From Fiminaster sp050874705 (lineage in GTDB: Bacteria > Bacillota_I > Bacilli_A > RFN20 > CAG-826), in contig JBNMLE010000045.1 of the NCBI GenBank assembly GCA_050874705.1, forward strand, positions 1 to 7,109: a DNA stretch of 7,109 bases, written 5' to 3'. The notes beneath the pieces are model-generated. The model did no database searches, had not been told where the DNA came from, and saw only the letters and a program-made list of their open reading frames with translations. The first letter of the stretch is position 1. Every line of letters begins with the position of its first letter. Below are positions 1 to 6,863 of the stretch, one piece after another. The translations under genes were made by a program, and so were the position numbers.

Positions 1-14
1 AAAAAATAAAAAAT

Positions 15-926
15 TTATTGACTAAGTTTTTTGACAGTTAAAATATCTATTAATAAGAATATTAAAGAACATATAAAACCAATAGATGTTAATGGAACAC
101 CAATAAGCAATCTATTTGGGAGAACAAATATCAATATAATTCCTATAACCATTATTAAGAAAAAAATCAAAAACAACACCAAAAATGTTGTTTTTTGTTT
201 AAATAATTTCTTATTATTAGGAAAAACATTGTCATCGATGTAACATTCTTTGATATCAGTATCTAGCCTATATAAAGGATTAGTTTCCACTGCAATATTT
301 AATTTATATTCATCTTTTAAAGATTTAATTTGCTGTTCAATTTTTTTCTTATTAATTATTTCATTATGAGGAAGTTTTCTATTTTTGAAAAATGTATCAA
401 CCAAGACTTCTTTATAATCGACGACATCTTTTAATGCATTTTTATATAACAACAAACCTTTTTCTTCATAAAAATGATCATCACTTGAAAGTCTTTCTTT
501 CATTACCTTGATATATTGATCTAAATAATCATTTATTTTTTTAACAAATTCTAAAATGTTCTCAATTGATAAATTATTAATTTCTAGTTTGTCTTTATAT
601 CTAATTAAATTGTGAAGAGATTCTTTAATAAAAGATTTTCTTATTGTTGATGATAAAAGTGATGAAAGAATGAGGCCTTTAATCGCGTCAATATCATTAG
701 GATAAATATCGAGCACTATTTGAAAATTTTGAACTGCTTTTTGATATTCAGTTGCTTCATTTAATTCTAATAAAGCATTAGAAAAATGCTTAGAAACATA
801 ATTGCTTAGATTTTTTAGCGATGAATTCACATTTAAATCTTTATAGCATTTTGGGCAATAAACTATTTCTTTATCTTCATCAACATCAAATATTTCACCA
901 CAGTAAGAACATCGAATTTTTTTCAT
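15..926 (-). CDS. Zinc-ribbon, helical-repeat, two-transmembrane protein of unknown function
   Basis: I do not recognise a named family. The 303-residue protein opens with a four-cysteine zinc-ribbon-like motif: C6-x2-C9, then C24-x2-C27. Residues about 45-90 look like one or two TPR-type helical hairpins (acidic/hydrophobic helices, then a YPNDIDAIKG turn typical of TPR repeats). A charged, helical middle follows to about residue 240. Two strongly hydrophobic segments at about 246-269 and 274-296 end the protein, followed by a short basic tail, so it is probably anchored in the membrane by its C-terminus with most of its mass in the cytoplasm. Its ATG overlaps the TGA stop of the YhhN-family gene (ATGA), which suggests co-transcription and coupled translation. 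Only a weak AGG lies upstream. A role in sensing or assembly at the membrane is possible, but the sequence does not show one. The reading frame itself is well supported. Confidence 0.85.
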   Translation of the reverse strand: MKKIRCSYCGEIFDVDEDKEIVYCPKCYKDLNVNSSLKNLSNYVSKHFSNALLELNEATEYQKAVQNFQIVLDIYPNDIDAIKGLILSSLLSSTIRKSFIKESLHNLIRYKDKLEINNLSIENILEFVKKINDYLDQYIKVMKERLSSDDHFYEEKGLLLYKNALKDVVDYKEVLVDTFFKNRKLPHNEIINKKKIEQQIKSLKDEYKLNIAVETNPLYRLDTDIKECYIDDNVFPNNKKLFKQKTTFLVLFLIFFLIMVIGIILIFVLPNRLLIGVPLTSIGFICSLIFLLIDILTVKKLSQ

Positions 927-1621
927 AAACCTAAATCCATTACCACGAATAATAAAGAGAGAATTATTAATGCTTGTGCAATTAAATATGTAAGCATTAT
1001 ATAAAAGTCATATCTTTTAAATTTTTTAATATATTTTGTGTAAAGAATAATTAAATCGCTTATAACGAAAAATGAAGCACCGATAATTCCTAAAAATATA
1101 TAACTCCCAGTAGATATAAAAGCAACAATTGTAAATGGAAGCAATGTAAATAATGTCGCATAATAAAGCGCCATTCCTAATTGCTCTGGAATATGCCTTG
1201 CAAATTTTTTGAATGGGAAAAATAGCACCAAATAAAAAATAACAAAACAAATAACAGGAATGAAATATAAATATATATCAGCGTTTTTACTCGCCATGAA
1301 AATAATAAGTTGTGCTATATAACATAGATGCCCAAAGAAAAATGAAAGAACTCCCCAAGCAAAATATTTTTTATCTTTGATAATAACTAGCACATCTCCA
1401 ATCATTCCAAGAAACGCTCCAACATAAATAAGAGGTCTAGTTGGGAAACAAACTAAAGCGAAAATTGCTAATGAGAGAAGACAAAATGGTTTTTCAATGC
1501 GACGATATTTTTCTTTTTCTAAAAACGCAAATACAAGTTGGATAATTGAAGCTATAACAAAAATTCCAAAGCAAATGTATGAGCCAACTGACAAATTAGA
1601 TAATATATCAACAAAATTCAT
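923..1621 (-). CDS. YhhN-family integral membrane protein (lysoplasmalogenase-like, TMEM86 family)
   Basis: The 232-residue protein has about eight hydrophobic segments, the size and topology usual for YhhN. The family hallmarks are visible: G75-D76 in a segment following a TRP turn, a GHLCY-type motif with H98 and Y101, and a late segment with S188-D189 followed by a basic loop and TYLIAQ (Q216). Characterised members, including eukaryotic TMEM86B and a Legionella homologue, hydrolyse the vinyl-ether bond of lysoplasmalogens. The paired acidic residues in GD and SD are the expected active-site positions. Hydrolase activity for this member is inferred. Plasmalogens occur mainly in anaerobic bacteria, so the gene fits an anaerobe. 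The ATG at 1619-1621 has no Shine-Dalgarno sequence but a GATAAT hexamer six bases upstream. The gene is first in an operon with the zinc-ribbon gene, which overlaps its stop codon. Confidence 0.85.
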   Translation of the reverse strand: MNFVDILSNLSVGSYICFGIFVIASIIQLVFAFLEKEKYRRIEKPFCLLSLAIFALVCFPTRPLIYVGAFLGMIGDVLVIIKDKKYFAWGVLSFFFGHLCYIAQLIIFMASKNADIYLYFIPVICFVIFYLVLFFPFKKFARHIPEQLGMALYYATLFTLLPFTIVAFISTGSYIFLGIIGASFFVISDLIILYTKYIKKFKRYDFYIMLTYLIAQALIILSLLFVVMDLGL

Positions 1622-1627
1622 ATTTAT

Positions 1628-1633
1628 ATTATC
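1628..1633 (-). promoter_or_regulatory. Candidate -10 box of the YhhN-family operon, leaderless spacing
   Basis: On the minus strand the hexamer GATAAT (5 of 6 matches to TATAAT) is followed by exactly six bases and then the ATG. Initiation seven bases past the box would fall on the A of the start codon. No convincing -35 is present: the region about 17 bases upstream is a run of T. A short inverted repeat, CTTAT-AA-ATAAG (1633-1644), abuts the box and could be an operator or chance in AT-rich DNA. Confidence 0.45.
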
Positions 1634-1747
1634 TTATAAATAAGATGAGAAAAAAAGACCACTTTTAATGTATTAATAAAATATTGTTGACTTTTTTCTC
1701 AAATAACACAAAAATAAAAAAGTTGTTATAGAATAAAAAAATAATAA

Positions 1748-1756
1748 TGATATAAT
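1748..1756 (+). promoter_or_regulatory. Extended -10 promoter of tRNA-Ser(GCU)
   Basis: TGATATAAT is a perfect extended -10 element (TGn plus TATAAT at 1751-1756). It ends 10 bases before the mature tRNA 5' end, so the predicted start site at about 1763 leaves a leader of only about 4 bases. No good -35 lies 16-18 bases upstream, as expected where the extended -10 compensates. The other serine tRNA gene in this window has the same arrangement. Confidence 0.75.
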
Positions 1757-1766
1757 TACATTTACT

Positions 1767-1857
1767 GGAGCAGTACCCAAGAGGCTCAAGGGGACGGTTT
1801 GCTACACCGTTAGATCGGGTAACTGGTGCAGGGGTTCGAATCCCCTCTGCTCCGCCA
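1767..1857 (+). tRNA. tRNA-Ser (anticodon GCU)
   Basis: A complete class II tRNA cloverleaf can be folded. The acceptor stem GGAGCAG (1767-1773) pairs with CTGCTCC (1847-1853), with discriminator G1854 and an encoded CCA (1855-1857). The D stem is CCC/GGG. The anticodon stem ACGGT/ACCGT encloses the loop TTGCTAC with GCT at 1801-1803, reading AGC and AGU codons. A long variable arm (about 1811-1829) with a five-pair stem, including two G-U pairs, is diagnostic for serine. The T arm AGGGG-TTCGAAT-CCCCT is perfect. A short hairpin follows within seven bases, and the MATE transporter gene starts 33 bases downstream on the same strand. Confidence 0.97.
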
Positions 1858-1863
1858 TTAGAT

Positions 1864-1889
1864 GACATCGTTTGATGTCTTTTATTTTA
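1864..1889 (+). terminator. Short hairpin with T-rich tail between tRNA-Ser and the MATE gene
   Basis: GACATC (1864-1869) and GATGTC (1874-1879) form a perfect six-pair stem with a GTTT loop, followed by TTTTATTTTA. This has the shape of a small intrinsic terminator for the tRNA transcript. It ends one base before the MATE start codon, so it could be a leaky terminator or attenuator that lets some transcription through. The stem is short and AT-containing, so termination may be partial. Confidence 0.55.
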
Positions 1890-1890
1890 T

Positions 1891-3261
1891 ATGAAGAAAT
1901 TATTTGGTGAAATTGATCTAACTGTTGGAAACGTATTTAAAAACTTAATAATATTTACGCTTCCATTTTTTATTTCATATTTTTTAAATTCTCTTTATTC
2001 TGCTGTTGATTTATTTTTCATTGGACAATATAGCAATATGGTTGATAGCGCCGCTGTTAGTAGCGGAACAACTGTTATGTTTGCTATAAATTCCATCATT
2101 GCCGGACTTACTACTGGTGGAACAGTTGTCATTGCAAAACATTTTGGTGCAAAAAGTGAGAAAATAGGTGATGTTACAAAAACATTTATTTTATATTTCT
2201 CAATTATAGCTATTTTTCTTTTTGTTTTAATGCTTGCATTATTTTATCCAATAGTTTCCTGGATGAAAATTGATGGAGAAGAAGCACAAAATATTACAAG
2301 AATATATCTTTTAATACTTATTTTTGGAATTCCTTTCTATGTTGGATATATGGGTATATGCGCAATATTAAGAGGTTTAGGTAATTCATTTATTCCATTT
2401 ACAATTTTACTTATTGGAGTTGCTTCTAATATTGGTTTAGATGCACTATTTGTTATAGTCTTTCAACTAGGTGCAACAGGAGCGGCAATTGCTACAACAT
2501 TAGGCGAAATAATCGCTTTTGTGATATCTTTAATCGTTTTATTAACTAGAAAACTCCCATATAAAATGAATTTTAATTTCAAACTAGATAAAGAATATCT
2601 TATCGACATTATTAAAAGTGGGCTTCCAGTTGCTATTCAAGACGGCCTTGTTGTTGTTTCTTTTGCAATTATTTTAGCCGCTGTTAGCACAAGAGGAATT
2701 GCATATACTTCTGCAGTTGGAATTACAGATAGAGTTACTAGTTTTGGTTTTGCTCCATTAAGCGCTATTGGAGCGGCAGTATCCACTGCAACTGCGCAAA
2801 ATATGGGTGCTAATAAAGTTGATAGAGTAAAAAAATATATGTATTTTGGATTAATAATTTCTTTTGTATTAGGCGGAATCATCGGACTAATGTGCCAATT
2901 ATTTCCAAAAGAACTCGCCTCTATTTTCGCAGGAAATCAAGAAGAGGCTCTAGAAATAGCAACTCCTTATATTAGATCAACATCACTTGATATTTTTGTA
3001 TGTATATTTGTTTTTCCAATTAATGCTATATTCATTGGTTCTGGTCATAGTTTATTTTCTATGGCTCAGAATTTAGCAGTTACATTTTTTGTAAGAGTTC
3101 CTGTTGCGCTTATCTTTGCATTAGTTTTAAATGAAAGTATGTATATTGTTGGACTTGCATATTGTATATCTACCGCTTTTTCGCTTATTATGGTAATAGT
3201 ATTTTATTTAACAAAAAAATGGACTAAACCATTCACTTTAAAAAAGCAAAATAATATATGA
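1891..3261 (+). CDS. MATE-family multidrug efflux transporter
   Basis: The 456-residue protein has the length and roughly twelve hydrophobic segments of MATE (multi antimicrobial extrusion) exporters, which sit in the cytoplasmic membrane and expel cationic drugs or metabolites in exchange for Na+ or H+. Landmarks are in the expected places: DLTVGNVFKNL at the start, AVDLFFIG with D40 in helix 1, ILRGLGNSFIPF (159-170), NIGLDALFV (180-188), GATGAAIAT (194-202) opening the end of the first half, and TAQNMGANK (301-309) in the second half. It looks intact. The substrate cannot be read from sequence. The ATG at 1891 fits the family N-terminus and the next Met is residue 50, so this start is firm, yet there is no Shine-Dalgarno sequence upstream. 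The stop TGA overlaps the Nudix start (ATGA). Transcription may come by readthrough from the tRNA promoter or from a weak promoter overlapping the hairpin tail. Confidence 0.95.
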   Translation: MKKLFGEIDLTVGNVFKNLIIFTLPFFISYFLNSLYSAVDLFFIGQYSNMVDSAAVSSGTTVMFAINSIIAGLTTGGTVVIAKHFGAKSEKIGDVTKTFILYFSIIAIFLFVLMLALFYPIVSWMKIDGEEAQNITRIYLLILIFGIPFYVGYMGICAILRGLGNSFIPFTILLIGVASNIGLDALFVIVFQLGATGAAIATTLGEIIAFVISLIVLLTRKLPYKMNFNFKLDKEYLIDIIKSGLPVAIQDGLVVVSFAIILAAVSTRGIAYTSAVGITDRVTSFGFAPLSAIGAAVSTATAQNMGANKVDRVKKYMYFGLIISFVLGGIIGLMCQLFPKELASIFAGNQEEALEIATPYIRSTSLDIFVCIFVFPINAIFIGSGHSLFSMAQNLAVTFFVRVPVALIFALVLNESMYIVGLAYCISTAFSLIMVIVFYLTKKWTKPFTLKKQNNI

Positions 3262-3638
3262 AAAAAATAATTTTAACAACTATGTGCCTTGTAATAGACA
3301 AGGATGGAAAATACCTTGTTGAAAATCGCATCAAGAATGACTGGCCTGGGTTAACTCTTCCTGGAGGTCATGTTGAAGATAATGAAAATATTATTGACTC
3401 ATGCATCCGTGAAATGAAAGAAGAAACTGGACTTCAAATAATTTCCCCTATTTGCGTTGGCTATATAGAATGGAACGAAGAAAATGTCCGTCATTTTTCA
3501 ATATTATTTAAAGCAAATTCATATAAAGGACAAATTAAATCTTCAAAAGAAGGTAAAGTCTTTTTTATAAATAAAAACGATATAAATAATTATCCTTTAT
3601 CAAATGATTTTGACAAAATATTAGAAAAATTCGAATAA
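3258..3638 (+). CDS. Nudix hydrolase (MutT-like nucleotide pyrophosphohydrolase)
   Basis: This is a compact 126-residue single-domain Nudix protein. The Nudix box Gx5Ex7REUxEExGU is complete: G37, E43, R51-E52, E55-E56, G58 and L59. These residues build the metal-binding helix that cleaves nucleoside diphosphates linked to another moiety. The preceding WPGLTLPGG segment (29-37) resembles proteins usually annotated as 8-oxo-dGTP diphosphatases, so nucleotide-pool sanitising is the best guess, but Nudix substrates are hard to predict from sequence. The protein is presumably cytoplasmic. The ATG overlaps the MATE stop codon (ATGA) and has no Shine-Dalgarno sequence, so translation is probably coupled to the transporter. 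A strong hairpin follows directly after the TAA stop. Confidence 0.93.
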   Translation: MKKIILTTMCLVIDKDGKYLVENRIKNDWPGLTLPGGHVEDNENIIDSCIREMKEETGLQIISPICVGYIEWNEENVRHFSILFKANSYKGQIKSSKEGKVFFINKNDINNYPLSNDFDKILEKFE

Positions 3639-3640
3639 AA

Positions 3641-3673
3641 AAACCTCATATATTGTAATGAGGTTTATTTTTT
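3641..3673. terminator. Bidirectional intrinsic terminator between convergent operons
   Basis: AAACCTCAT (3641-3649) and ATGAGGTTT (3658-3666) form a perfect nine-pair stem with an eight-base loop. On the plus strand it is followed by ATTTTTTT. On the minus strand the flanking A-run (3637-3643) reads as a T-tract. It lies between the stop codons of the Nudix gene and proS, so one hairpin can end both convergent transcripts. Confidence 0.88.
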
Positions 3674-3675
3674 TA

Positions 3676-5103
3676 TTAATAAGCTCTTGCAAAGAATACA
3701 ACTTTTTTAGCTTTCTTACCACATACTAGGCAAGTGTCACCAAATTCATCTTGTTCAAATGGTATACAACGAGCGGTTGCTTGATAAAGTTCTTTAATTT
3801 TATCTTCGCATTCTCTATCGCCACACCACATAACTTTAGCGTATCCACCACGATCAAGAATTTCTTTTAATTCTTCTAAGCTATGAACTTCAGTTGTATG
3901 TTCAAGTAAATATTTATATGCTTTTTTATACATTCCTTTGTGAATTGTTTCAAGAAGCATTGGTACTTTTTCAACAACTTCATTTTCATTAATTGTTAAT
4001 TTTGTTTCATCGTTTCTTTTAGCAATTACTACAACATGATTGGCAAGATCTCTTGGACCAATTTCAATGCGAAGAGGTACGCCTTTCATTTCATATTCAG
4101 AATATTTCCATCCTGGTGTATGATCGCTATCATCGAGTTTCACACGAATTCCATTTTTCTTTAAAAGTGCATAAATTTCTTGTGCTTTTTTCATTACATC
4201 AGGATTCTTTTGTTGAATTGGAATAATAACAACTTGTGTTGGAGCAACATATGGAGGAAGAACTAAACCATTATCGTCTCCGTGAACCATTATAATTGAA
4301 CCTAATAATCTTGTAGATACGCCCCAACTTGTTTGATAAGGAGTTTCAAGTTTATTATTTCTTCCAAGGAATTGAATGCCAAAAGCTTTAGCAAATCCAT
4401 TTCCAAAGAAATGAGTTGTTCCGCTTTGTAATGCTTTTCCATCAGGCATAAGAGCTTCAATAGAATAAGTTTCTTCGGCACCGGCAAATTTTTCTTTATC
4501 TGTTTTAATACCTTTTACAAAAGGAATCGCTAATAAATCACGGCCAACAGAATCGTATATTTCAAGCATTCTTAATGCGTCTTTGCGCGCTTCCTCTGCT
4601 GTTTCATACATTGTATGACCTTCTTGCCAAAGGAATTCAGAACCTCTTAAAAATGGTCTTGTAGTTTTTTCCCATCTAACAACCGAGCACCATTGATTGT
4701 AACGTTTTGGTAAATCTCTATATGATTTAATAATTTTTGCAAAATGTTCGCAGAAAAGTGTTTCACTTGTTGGACGAATAATTAATGGATCTTCAAGATC
4801 ATTTTTTCCACCTTTAGTGGCCACTAAAGTTTCAGGAGCAAAACCAACAACGTGGTCTTTTTCTTTTTGGAAAAGTGATGATGGTATAACTAAAGGCATG
4901 TAGACATTTTCTACATCTACATCTTTAAATTTTTGATCCATGTATTTTTGAATTAATTCCCAAATTGCATATCCATATGGACGGTAAACAATAAAACCTT
5001 TAACGGATGAATAATCCATTAATTCAGCTTTGAGGCATACATCAGTGTACCATTGAGCAAAGTTGTCTTCTTGTCTTGTGATTGATTCATTTTTATTAGC
5101 CAT
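3676..5103 (-). CDS. proS: Prolyl-tRNA synthetase, eukaryote/archaeal-type
   Basis: This cytoplasmic class IIa synthetase charges tRNA-Pro with proline using ATP. The 475-residue length and domain order match the eukaryote/archaeal-type enzyme, not the longer bacterial type. Motif 1 lies around residues 37-74. The proline-pocket TSE is at 112-114. Motif 2 has R143-W-E145 followed by a flexible loop and the FLWQEGHT strand. Motif 3 carries R265 in a GVSTRLLGS segment. The anticodon-binding domain begins at about PTQVVIIPI (288). The C-terminal zinc domain shows C427, C432, C458 and C461, and the chain ends in the usual tyrosine. The INS editing domain of bacterial-type ProRS is absent. The ATG has a strong AAGGAG (5111-5116) seven bases upstream, overlapping the stop codon of the preceding GGDEF-EAL gene, so the two are very likely one operon. 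No T-box leader is present in the 11-base gap. Confidence 0.98.
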   Translation of the reverse strand: MANKNESITRQEDNFAQWYTDVCLKAELMDYSSVKGFIVYRPYGYAIWELIQKYMDQKFKDVDVENVYMPLVIPSSLFQKEKDHVVGFAPETLVATKGGKNDLEDPLIIRPTSETLFCEHFAKIIKSYRDLPKRYNQWCSVVRWEKTTRPFLRGSEFLWQEGHTMYETAEEARKDALRMLEIYDSVGRDLLAIPFVKGIKTDKEKFAGAEETYSIEALMPDGKALQSGTTHFFGNGFAKAFGIQFLGRNNKLETPYQTSWGVSTRLLGSIIMVHGDDNGLVLPPYVAPTQVVIIPIQQKNPDVMKKAQEIYALLKKNGIRVKLDDSDHTPGWKYSEYEMKGVPLRIEIGPRDLANHVVVIAKRNDETKLTINENEVVEKVPMLLETIHKGMYKKAYKYLLEHTTEVHSLEELKEILDRGGYAKVMWCGDRECEDKIKELYQATARCIPFEQDEFGDTCLVCGKKAKKVVFFARAY

Positions 5104-5110
5104 AGAATTT

Positions 5111-5116
5111 CTCCTT
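5111..5116 (-). promoter_or_regulatory. Shine-Dalgarno site of proS overlapping the upstream stop codon
   Basis: Minus-strand AAGGAG lies seven bases before the proS ATG, and its AA belongs to the TAA stop of the upstream gene (5115-5117). It is the only strong ribosome binding site in the window. Ribosomes terminating on the upstream gene are placed to reinitiate on proS. Confidence 0.85.
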
Positions 5117-6857
5117 AATAGTTTTTAAGATTCTTTATTTTCATAATGCTTTTTGCAGGAATTGGAAGAATATTTTCATCCATTGGTGAAATAGCATCGC
5201 TGCTTATAAGCGTAATACCAAGCTTATCCATCAATTCTACTCCATTCCACGATGAAACGTTAGTGGTAATAATAGGTTTATGATATTTGAGAAGTTTTTC
5301 AATTAAATTTCTAAAATTTATCAATGACTTTTGAGCGGATTTGTCATTCAAACTTAAATTAGAATCAACATCCGTCATAAAGAAATCAAAGGACTCATAA
5401 ATTGAAGATGATAAAGTTAAATCATTATCATTTAGTTCAAGAGCAACTTCATATCCTTTTGATTTAAAGGTTCTAATTTCAGTAACCACCACATCATCAT
5501 TGTCTTTTGGAAGATCACATAATTCTTGTTCGCTATAAATTAATACAACATGTGTATTTTTAATATTTTGAATATGCGAAAGAGTTCTATTTACATAATT
5601 CTTCTCAAAGTTATTTATAGGAAGGAATAACCTTAAATCATCGCTTGATTTTTCTTGCGAAAAACGAGTAATAGTATTTCTTGCGATTGTTGCAAAAAGA
5701 GCTCTATCATCTTCTGTTCTTACAGCATAAGATTTTAATTCCTTAATCGAACCAAAGAATGAATCTTGAGGCTCCGCAAAAGTTTGATAACCTAAAACAC
5801 GCATTCTTTCCAAATCAAAAATCGGTCTGAAATAGTATTTTAATTTCTTATCTCTAATGATGCGTTCAACTTCAGTACGATAGGCTTCATTATCATCAGT
5901 ATGAGAGACAACCTTTCCTTCTTCGTACCAAACAGTTGCGACATTTTCTTCCACTGCAGTTTCAGATAATGAAACTAATGTGTTTAGCAATTTATCAGGT
6001 TCATTGAAGAAGAATTTATTTTCCACTGCCGCAATAGTAAATGATATATTTTCAAGGAGGGAAGATATCATTAAAAATGTATTAACTTCGCTTTTTAAAA
6101 GCGTAATAAATTGCATAATAGCGGCTCTATGAGAGGCCTTTAAATCAGTTACGATAATTTGATGATTTCCATATTCGATCATTTGCTTATATTGAGTTAT
6201 GTGTGATGCAAAAATATTTTTTAATTGAGCAAATACTAAATGAGATATTTCTTCATCCGGATTTCTACGATTATAAAAATTAAAAATAAACGTCATTCCC
6301 TTGGTGGTATTGTTGTTTAAAAGAAGTTTATTAAATTGCTCTACTGTTGCAAATGTAACAAGAGCGTCTTTTGTTTTTAATTTTTTATTTGTGTTTGTTT
6401 TTAATAAATAACTATCAATAAAAATTAATGATTTCTTATAGTCGACCTTTTCAACTTGAAGCAACGATAGAAACATTTTTTTCTTAGTTTTAGAAGGAAT
6501 ATGTGCTTCTTTCATTAATGGCGTTTCATTATCTTTTTCTTTTTCTAAAAGAGAATTAATCCAATTCATAATTTCATCGCGTTCATTGATTGCGAAATGA
6601 TTATAAAAATCGGCAACGTTAAGTACTTTTCTTTCTCTTAAATTGATGCGATTGAAATAATAAACACGATCATTTTTTAAATCGATAACATACACTCTTA
6701 AAGAATTTGTTGCTTCTTTAATTAATTTGTCAAATTTCTTTTCATTTTGAAAGGAAATAATAAAAGTGATTGTTACAAACACAATTACTGAACAAAGAAA
6801 TATAATTCCTATTGATAGCAATATATTATCATCAATAATAAAATCCGAAAAAATCAT
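5115..6857 (-). CDS. Membrane-anchored protein with degenerate GGDEF and EAL domains
   Basis: The protein has 580 residues from the ATG at 6855-6857, and positions below count from it. One transmembrane helix spans about 12-35. A PAS-like segment (about 50-153) is followed by a GGDEF-like domain (about 165-315) and an EAL-like domain (about 325-575). In the GGDEF position the sequence reads YGNHQ (229-233), so the diguanylate cyclase signature is lost. The EAL motif reads QTF (358-360), lacking the metal-binding Glu. The positions usually holding the conserved Asn, the EITE Glu, the DDFGTG aspartates and the AEGVE Glu appear substituted (LPIN 412-415, IYSE 440-443, ELNDND 474-479, TTNVS 531-535). 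It therefore probably neither makes nor cleaves c-di-GMP by the usual route; a receptor or protein-interaction role is inferred. The alternative TTG at 6872 lies in the promoter -10 box, so the ATG is preferred. The gene is followed after 11 bases by proS. Confidence 0.82.
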   Translation of the reverse strand: MIFSDFIIDDNILLSIGIIFLCSVIVFVTITFIISFQNEKKFDKLIKEATNSLRVYVIDLKNDRVYYFNRINLRERKVLNVADFYNHFAINERDEIMNWINSLLEKEKDNETPLMKEAHIPSKTKKKMFLSLLQVEKVDYKKSLIFIDSYLLKTNTNKKLKTKDALVTFATVEQFNKLLLNNNTTKGMTFIFNFYNRRNPDEEISHLVFAQLKNIFASHITQYKQMIEYGNHQIIVTDLKASHRAAIMQFITLLKSEVNTFLMISSLLENISFTIAAVENKFFFNEPDKLLNTLVSLSETAVEENVATVWYEEGKVVSHTDDNEAYRTEVERIIRDKKLKYYFRPIFDLERMRVLGYQTFAEPQDSFFGSIKELKSYAVRTEDDRALFATIARNTITRFSQEKSSDDLRLFLPINNFEKNYVNRTLSHIQNIKNTHVVLIYSEQELCDLPKDNDDVVVTEIRTFKSKGYEVALELNDNDLTLSSSIYESFDFFMTDVDSNLSLNDKSAQKSLINFRNLIEKLLKYHKPIITTNVSSWNGVELMDKLGITLISSDAISPMDENILPIPAKSIMKIKNLKNY

Positions 6858-6863
6858 ACCTAG

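Noticed and set aside
1..40. Possible terminator after the zinc-ribbon gene
   Set aside because: The minus strand ends in a T-rich run, but the only pairing is a loose A/T stem, and the sequence is cut off by the window edge.
31..243. Plus-strand open frame opposite the zinc-ribbon gene
   Set aside because: Low-complexity Ile/Lys/Asn translation of AT-rich DNA antisense to the transmembrane-coding end of a real gene.
1026..1250. Second minus-strand frame inside the YhhN-family gene
   Set aside because: Overlaps the recognised YhhN-family frame. Its aromatic-rich sequence is a frame-shifted shadow.
1687..1727. TTGACT on the plus strand (1687-1692) as a -35, and a nearby ACTTTTTT/AAAAAAGT inverted repeat
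   Set aside because: No -10 sits 16-18 bases downstream, it is too far from the tRNA -10, and the repeat is only A/T runs.
1665..1868. Minus-strand open frame of 67 codons containing a GAEGIRTP-like stretch
   Set aside because: It is the reverse complement of the tRNA-Ser gene, a well-known false-gene pattern. The cloverleaf on the plus strand is complete.
2637..2882. Minus-strand open frame of 81 codons inside the MATE gene
   Set aside because: It is a shadow of a well-supported transporter gene, with no family resemblance and no sign of its own promoter.
4302..4487. Short minus-strand frame inside proS
   Set aside because: Out-of-frame shadow of the conserved synthetase catalytic region.
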